Assembly: GCA_022494885.1 (NCBI GenBank)
Contig: JAGVSM010001217.1
Coordinates: 124,001-188,000, forward strand
Source of the DNA: Micrasema longulum
Lineage: Eukaryota > Arthropoda > Insecta > Trichoptera > Brachycentridae
Direction: 5' to 3'
Length of the DNA: 64,000 bases
In this document: positions 60,601 through 64,000 of the stretch, piece after piece
Position numbering within the stretch: the first letter of the stretch is position 1
Layout of the letters: every line of letters starts with the position of its first letter
Translations under genes and position numbers: made by a program
Notes under the pieces: generated by a model
Told to the model about the DNA's origin: nothing
What the model saw: only the letters and a program-made list of their open reading frames with translations
The model's database searches: none

Positions 60601-62145
60601 TTGCTTTCCGTCGAAAATTTCTGCTTTATTTTTTTATCTTTGAACTAATGTAGAAATGTACTTGACAAGTAGTATTATTATAAAAATCTAATATGTATTT
60701 GGTCAAATTTCAATTGGTAGAATAGAATTTATATTGCTTACAAATTGCACATTGTTTTTAAATTCCAACCAGATGGTTTTATAACTGGCTTCTTTATAGC
60801 ATGCTTCAAATTAAAATGGGATCAGGACCTTTCAAATCCTAAATGTTCATGTCGATTGCAAAAAATAAAATACTTAATGTACGCAAACTATACTTGCCTG
60901 ATCTTTTTCAACTTTAGGCATCCTTTGGTATTTGAAAGGTAAATTTATAATACTGAGAAATGCTCAATAATCGACCTTTAATGAGAAATTATACAAACAA
61001 AAATTATGTAAACCAACGTATACGTTTAGTTCTCCAGTTAAATAGTATTTCAATGTTCACAGATGCCGGCGTGGGAGATACTGCACCGAGTGGAAGTGCT
61101 CTTCATATGAGACAAGTTTATGCCACAAGAAGATTGACAGAATCCTTCCATGATTTTACTGAACTTTGTCTCCAAAGGTATACATCCTACACGTTATGTG
61201 AATACAAGATAATATATATTTTGCTGAATTAGGGTGAAAATAAAAATATTACTCGATTATTTAATAGTCTGTGTCCGGGCTGATGAAGAATACAGTTATG
61301 TGTGTGAAATAGAACCAGAATTCTGGACTAGTGTATTTGATTCGATCGGTACTCTCAGGTTATATTGAAAAAGGCAATGAAGCAAAAAAACATCCGCCTC
61401 GTAGTGTAGTGGTTGGCGCGTTCGCCTGCCATATGGCGTAAATCAATATGTGGTAAATTGTACATAGATGTTTGTGTTGCAAAAATATACTTCACTAAAT
61501 TTATTTATTTTTTTTAATAAGAAATATTTGCGTTTTTATAATTTACGCAAATATTTAATTTTGAGGGCCATTTCCAACGAGTTGTAAATAACTCACTATT
61601 AGAAAATGGCAATCAAGTTGGGGTAGAGTGGGATTCGAACCACGGACCTTTAATCCGTGAGTCCGAGACACTAGCCACGGGACCACAACCCGATTTTATA
61701 TCATTGTAAAGGTTGCTTGGTAAAATGTCATTTTATGAATAGAGAGACATTATATTATTATTACCTAACTTTACAGAGAACCTGAGTTGAGACCTTCTCC
61801 ATTACAACTTCTTCATCACACTTTCTTCAAACAAATTAGAAAAACTGATTCTCTTCCTCAAATGCTGCAACCAGCTCAACTAATTGAGGATAGAACAGGT
61901 ATTATTAAAGATGATTGTATGTAATGCCATTTTGTTATAAATCGCCTTAAGGGTGCTGAAACATATTTCTAAATTTATATTTATTCTGAGATTGGGGTTA
62001 TTCCAACAACAAAAAAATACATCCAGTGATGTAAACATTTTAAAACCGTTAATCTTTTTTTTTCTCAGATAATCTACCCGCCATGATTTTGGAGGATCAA
62101 TTATCTGAGATGACTCTGGAAAATCCCTGTGAATGGGACTTCTAA
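57642..62145 (+). CDS. STRAD: STRAD pseudokinase (STE20-related adaptor), complete, 8 exons
   Basis: Spliced exons: 57642-57806, 57904-58136, 58448-58625, 59043-59241, 59676-59816, 61063-61177, 61777-61898 and 62069-62145. All introns are GT-AG and the phases join into 1230 nt, or 409 residues plus TAA. The protein aligns along its length with the STRAD family (human STRADA is about 431 aa), including [39 protein letters not shown] and ACELANG. The catalytic site is degenerate as expected: no classical glycine loop, HRD reads HRG (132-134) and DFG reads SGL (151-153). The VAVK-type lysine (K40) is kept, although human STRADA has arginine there. A Ser/Pro-rich insert (exon 5) precedes the last helices. 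The chain ends W-D-F, matching the C-terminal WEF that docks MO25. In the known complex STRAD binds and activates LKB1 in the cytoplasm. The start codon has a good insect context (ACAAAATG). Reading through the 97-bp intron 1 gives a shorter, unlikely product. Confidence 0.93.
58655..58745 (-). mobile_element. LINE 3' fragment in STRAD intron 3
   Basis: GTGGTGGGGGTCAGTGCTA and ATTGTGACGGGTCCCAC match the 3' flank of the LINE remnant at 36390-36500 (GTGGTGCGGGTCAGAGCT and ATTGTGACAGGTCTCC) in the same orientation. The rest of this 417-bp intron is AT-rich and featureless. Confidence 0.45.
59297..59462. mobile_element. GC-rich foldback (MITE-like) in STRAD intron 4
   Basis: Ends starting AGTGCTTGGCTTTAGTGACG and the complement of GGCTAAGCACT form imperfect inverted repeats of about 40 bp that include GGCGCGGCGCG. 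This is a sharp GC island in AT-rich intron DNA. No clear target duplication could be assigned, so the class is unknown. Confidence 0.5.
59817..61062 (+). other. STRAD intron 5 (1246 bp), no feature seen
   Basis: This is the longest STRAD intron and is AT-rich throughout. I see no recognisable repeat head, coding similarity or foldback in it. Short open frames here look random. Confidence 0.6.
61398..61440 (+). repeat. tRNA-like SINE head fragment in STRAD intron 6
   Basis: CCTCGTAGTGTAGTGGTTGG resembles a tRNA A-box region, followed by GCGCGTTCGCCTGCCATATG, but the B box is missing. It is probably the broken 5' end of a tRNA-derived SINE. Confidence 0.5.
61500..61695 (-). mobile_element. 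tRNA-derived SINE (family S1), STRAD intron 6
   Basis: Read on the minus strand, an A-box-like stretch (CGTGGCTAGTGTCTCGG) is followed by a perfect B box GGTTCGAATCC (complement of 61631-61641). The family body follows, ending in ACGCAAATATTTCTTATT. The same head and body occur at 15236-15420, 15806-15940 and 53060-53235. It lies opposite to the gene. Confidence 0.75.
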
Positions 62146-62329
62146 CACAATGTGATATTTACCTATTATGCACAATATATACATATATGATGGCGTATAT
62201 GACTCCTGCTTTAAAATGATTATCAGTTAAACCTTATCATAGTTTAATTTAAAATAGTGGATTTATAGGAAAAATGTTCTTGTTTTTAAACGTGCTTTTG
62301 TTGATTCTATCATAAGAATTATTATATTT

Positions 62330-62335
62330 AATAAA
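62330..62335 (+). terminator. Probable polyadenylation signal of STRAD
   Basis: AATAAA lies about 185 nt after the STRAD stop codon, the first canonical hexamer downstream, followed by T- and GT-rich sequence. This gives a compact 3' UTR of about 200 nt. Confidence 0.55.
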
Positions 62336-62943
62336 ACACTCTTTAGGACAGTAAAATCTGTGTTTGTATTTTGTAATCCATACTTTCAAAAAAATATTTT
62401 GGTTCTCACCATCGCAACAATATTAGGTTGTTACCTGTAATTTTGCATTTATGTATTGTATCTAAGAACCATGTAATGGCCAGCAAGAATTAAACAAATA
62501 TATATTTAGTTTAATCGTATATTTTTTGACGAGGGAAAAGGTCTAATTTTATAGTAATAATACGTAATAAAACGTAATGAGAATATGCAACCACAAGACT
62601 GGTAAAAATCCCAATGCTTGTCTGGGAAAGTTACAGTTCCCTACTTTACCATATATAATACTAAAGTTGAACTGCGTATGGATAGATGTCGCTAACACTT
62701 TGAATCTGGAATGGCGTTGATTAAATACTTTATATTTTTTTATAAAAACTGTAATTCGGAAAAGGGTATCAAAATTATGAATTTCGGTTTCATAAAGTTT
62801 TTCATAAATTCCTATAATATTGTACCATTTTTTGTTAGTAGTGTTTCTGTTTTACCGGTAAGCTTATTGCCTGTTCTTAAAATTGCCGCTAGGAGTTAGA
62901 ACTAGCATGCAAAACACCCAAATATTTGAACTATTGTGAATTG

Positions 62944-62951
62944 TGACGTCA
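62944..62951. promoter_or_regulatory. CRE-like palindrome upstream of Mlc-c start
   Basis: A perfect TGACGTCA lies 32 bp before the putative Mlc-c ATG, next to an AATTTGACAG motif. The position suits a TATA-less promoter of a broadly expressed gene. Binding by CREB/ATF proteins is inferred from the motif only. The same core with one base less (GTGACGTCAAAATTT) occurs at about 56647 in non-genic DNA, so chance occurrence is possible. Confidence 0.3.
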
Positions 62952-62982
62952 AAATTTGACAGCGCCCGGTTTGCACGAGAAA

Positions 62983-63109
62983 ATGGTAATTATCCCTAAA
63001 ACTTTACTATTTACACCTATTTTCCCGTATAGTATCCAAATAAACATCAATTTTAAACCAAAACGTTTCCTTTCCCCACAGGCGAACTACTCAGAGGACC
63101 AGTTGGCCG
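62983..63109 (+). CDS. Mlc-c: 5' end of non-muscle myosin essential light chain (partial, first two coding exons)
   Basis: Exon 1 carries only the ATG (62983-62985), followed directly by a GT donor. After a pyrimidine tract and CAG, a 28-base exon (63082-63109) encodes A-N-Y-S-E-D-Q-L-A plus the first base of the next codon, and is followed by GTGAGT. The resulting start, MANYSEDQLA, closely resembles insect Mlc-c (recalled Drosophila start MAAYTEDQLAEF). A split right after the start codon is also familiar from the related calmodulin genes. The next exon should begin AG-TTC and lies beyond the window; I did not find it before 64000. Mlc-c is an EF-hand-fold light chain of non-muscle myosins. 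Calmodulin is the main alternative but should read MADQLTEEQ. The gene lies in tandem downstream of STRAD. Confidence 0.7.
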
Positions 63110-63954
63110 GTGAGTATTGAGAAATCGTGTTTTTTGTCGAGATTCTTGAGCAGCACAACGGCATAAATTTTAACGGACGTAAATCCAAATATTTCTCCAA
63201 TTTTTTATGCCTTGGAAAGCGTTTACATCCTTGATTAGTTGTAAAGTATGGCTTTCTCAGTTAAACTTAGGTTTTAACCTACAAGGTTGCGTCTGTCGAA
63301 GTTTTCTCGAAATAAATTTTGGTTTTTAACGCTGACGCAGGTGCAACGTTGCCGTAAGTGAGTCAGCGAGGCGGTTCTCGCTAGGTAATAATACAAATAC
63401 CCTACATTCCTTATATGGATGTATTTTGAAAGCAATGTATACAAAATAAACTTGAATGACCATGTACATCAGTGCAATGGATGTCATCAGAAATAGTGAA
63501 GTTTAAATCAGTCTGCATTACTTGTTCTGTCACTCAAGTCCTATAGAAGTTTTGTGTTATCTCAGAAAGACAACTCCTACAACTAGTCACCATGTATGAA
63601 CAACCGAATAAACTAAAACTCTCATCAGTTGAAGGTACTTATTAAATGGTTCTTTTATCTATAATGATTTCCAGTTTTCTAGTCTTATAATTAAAATTGT
63701 TAAATTCCTATTATGAATCAACCTACTCACATTTTTGTAAACAAACTGTATTTGATAAATATTTTTTTCTACACATTCTTTCTGCCATAAAACACAATGA
63801 ACAAAAAAAGTGAACAATGGAATTTTTTCTCATTTTATGCGTATAATTATGCACAATAATTTCATAAAATATTTATTGTATGGCTAATTTACAAAATAAT
63901 ATTAAACGTGGGGCCGTTGACACCTTTTTTATTAATCAACAATTTAATTCCGCA
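63110..63954 (+). other. Intron 2 of Mlc-c (continues past the window)
   Basis: It begins GTGAGT after the 28-base exon. No acceptor followed by the expected AG-TTC light-chain codons is found before the end of the window, so the intron exceeds 850 bp. Confidence 0.55.
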
Positions 63955-64000
63955 AAGGGATATTTTGTCCAAATGTTTGTAGACATGAACAGATTCCACT
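63955..64000. repeat. Family R fragment at window edge
   Basis: TTTGTCCAAATGTTTGTAGA matches the family R end block; it lies within the first long Mlc-c intron and is cut by the window end. Confidence 0.4.

Noticed and set aside
1..64000. CRISPR arrays, bacterial operons, rRNA or integrated virus genes
   Set aside because: No regularly spaced repeats with unique spacers, no rRNA-like blocks and no viral structural or replication genes were seen; all RT sequences are of retrotransposon type.

Overview
The window is AT-rich animal nuclear DNA, almost certainly from an insect. It has GT-AG introns, non-LTR retrotransposons of Jockey/CR1-like type, Penelope-like elements, tRNA-derived SINEs, foldback MITEs and a hAT transposon. 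The LINE C-terminal coding style (WFGHVERM-like and RPRKRW-like blocks followed by GTT or GAT repeats) and the noisy, repeat-filled intergenic DNA recall Lepidoptera, but that assignment rests on memory of those genomes and is only moderately secure. No bacterial signals (operons, Shine-Dalgarno sites, CRISPR) are present.

Layout. Positions 1 to about 57.2 kb are a transposon graveyard with no host gene I can defend. It holds at least fifteen broken LINE pieces; the largest is a minus-strand Jockey-like reverse transcriptase at 19.5-22.1 kb, whose 3' UTR recurs at 7.1-7.5 kb. It also holds two Penelope GIY-YIG endonuclease remnants (13.5 and 45.3 kb), several tRNA-headed SINEs, a very common repeat with a shared 90-bp module (3.9, 4.2, 9.6, 11.7, 14.0, 23.5, 31.0, 38.5 and 39.7 kb), a 147-bp tandem array, and a 569-bp tandem duplication at 15-16 kb. 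Paired MITEs lie at 29.0 and 47.3 kb, LTR-like pieces at 22.6-23.0 and 30.0 kb, and a nested set of transposons at 54.6-56.3 kb includes a hAT element with perfect 8-bp target duplications.

From 57.6 kb the right end is genic. A complete eight-exon gene (57,642-62,145, plus strand, 409 codons) encodes the pseudokinase STRAD, the partner of LKB1 and MO25. A 244-bp near-perfect hairpin MITE sits about 430 bp upstream of it. About 840 bp downstream on the same strand begins what looks like the non-muscle myosin essential light chain (Mlc-c). Only its first two tiny coding exons (ATG alone, then 28 bases) fall inside the window.

Function. STRAD would allosterically activate the LKB1 kinase together with MO25. 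Mlc-c would be a light chain of a non-muscle myosin. Nothing in the sequence ties the two together beyond tandem position. I found no convincing undescribed biological system. The best leads are mobile-element architectures and a possible horizontally transferred hAT.
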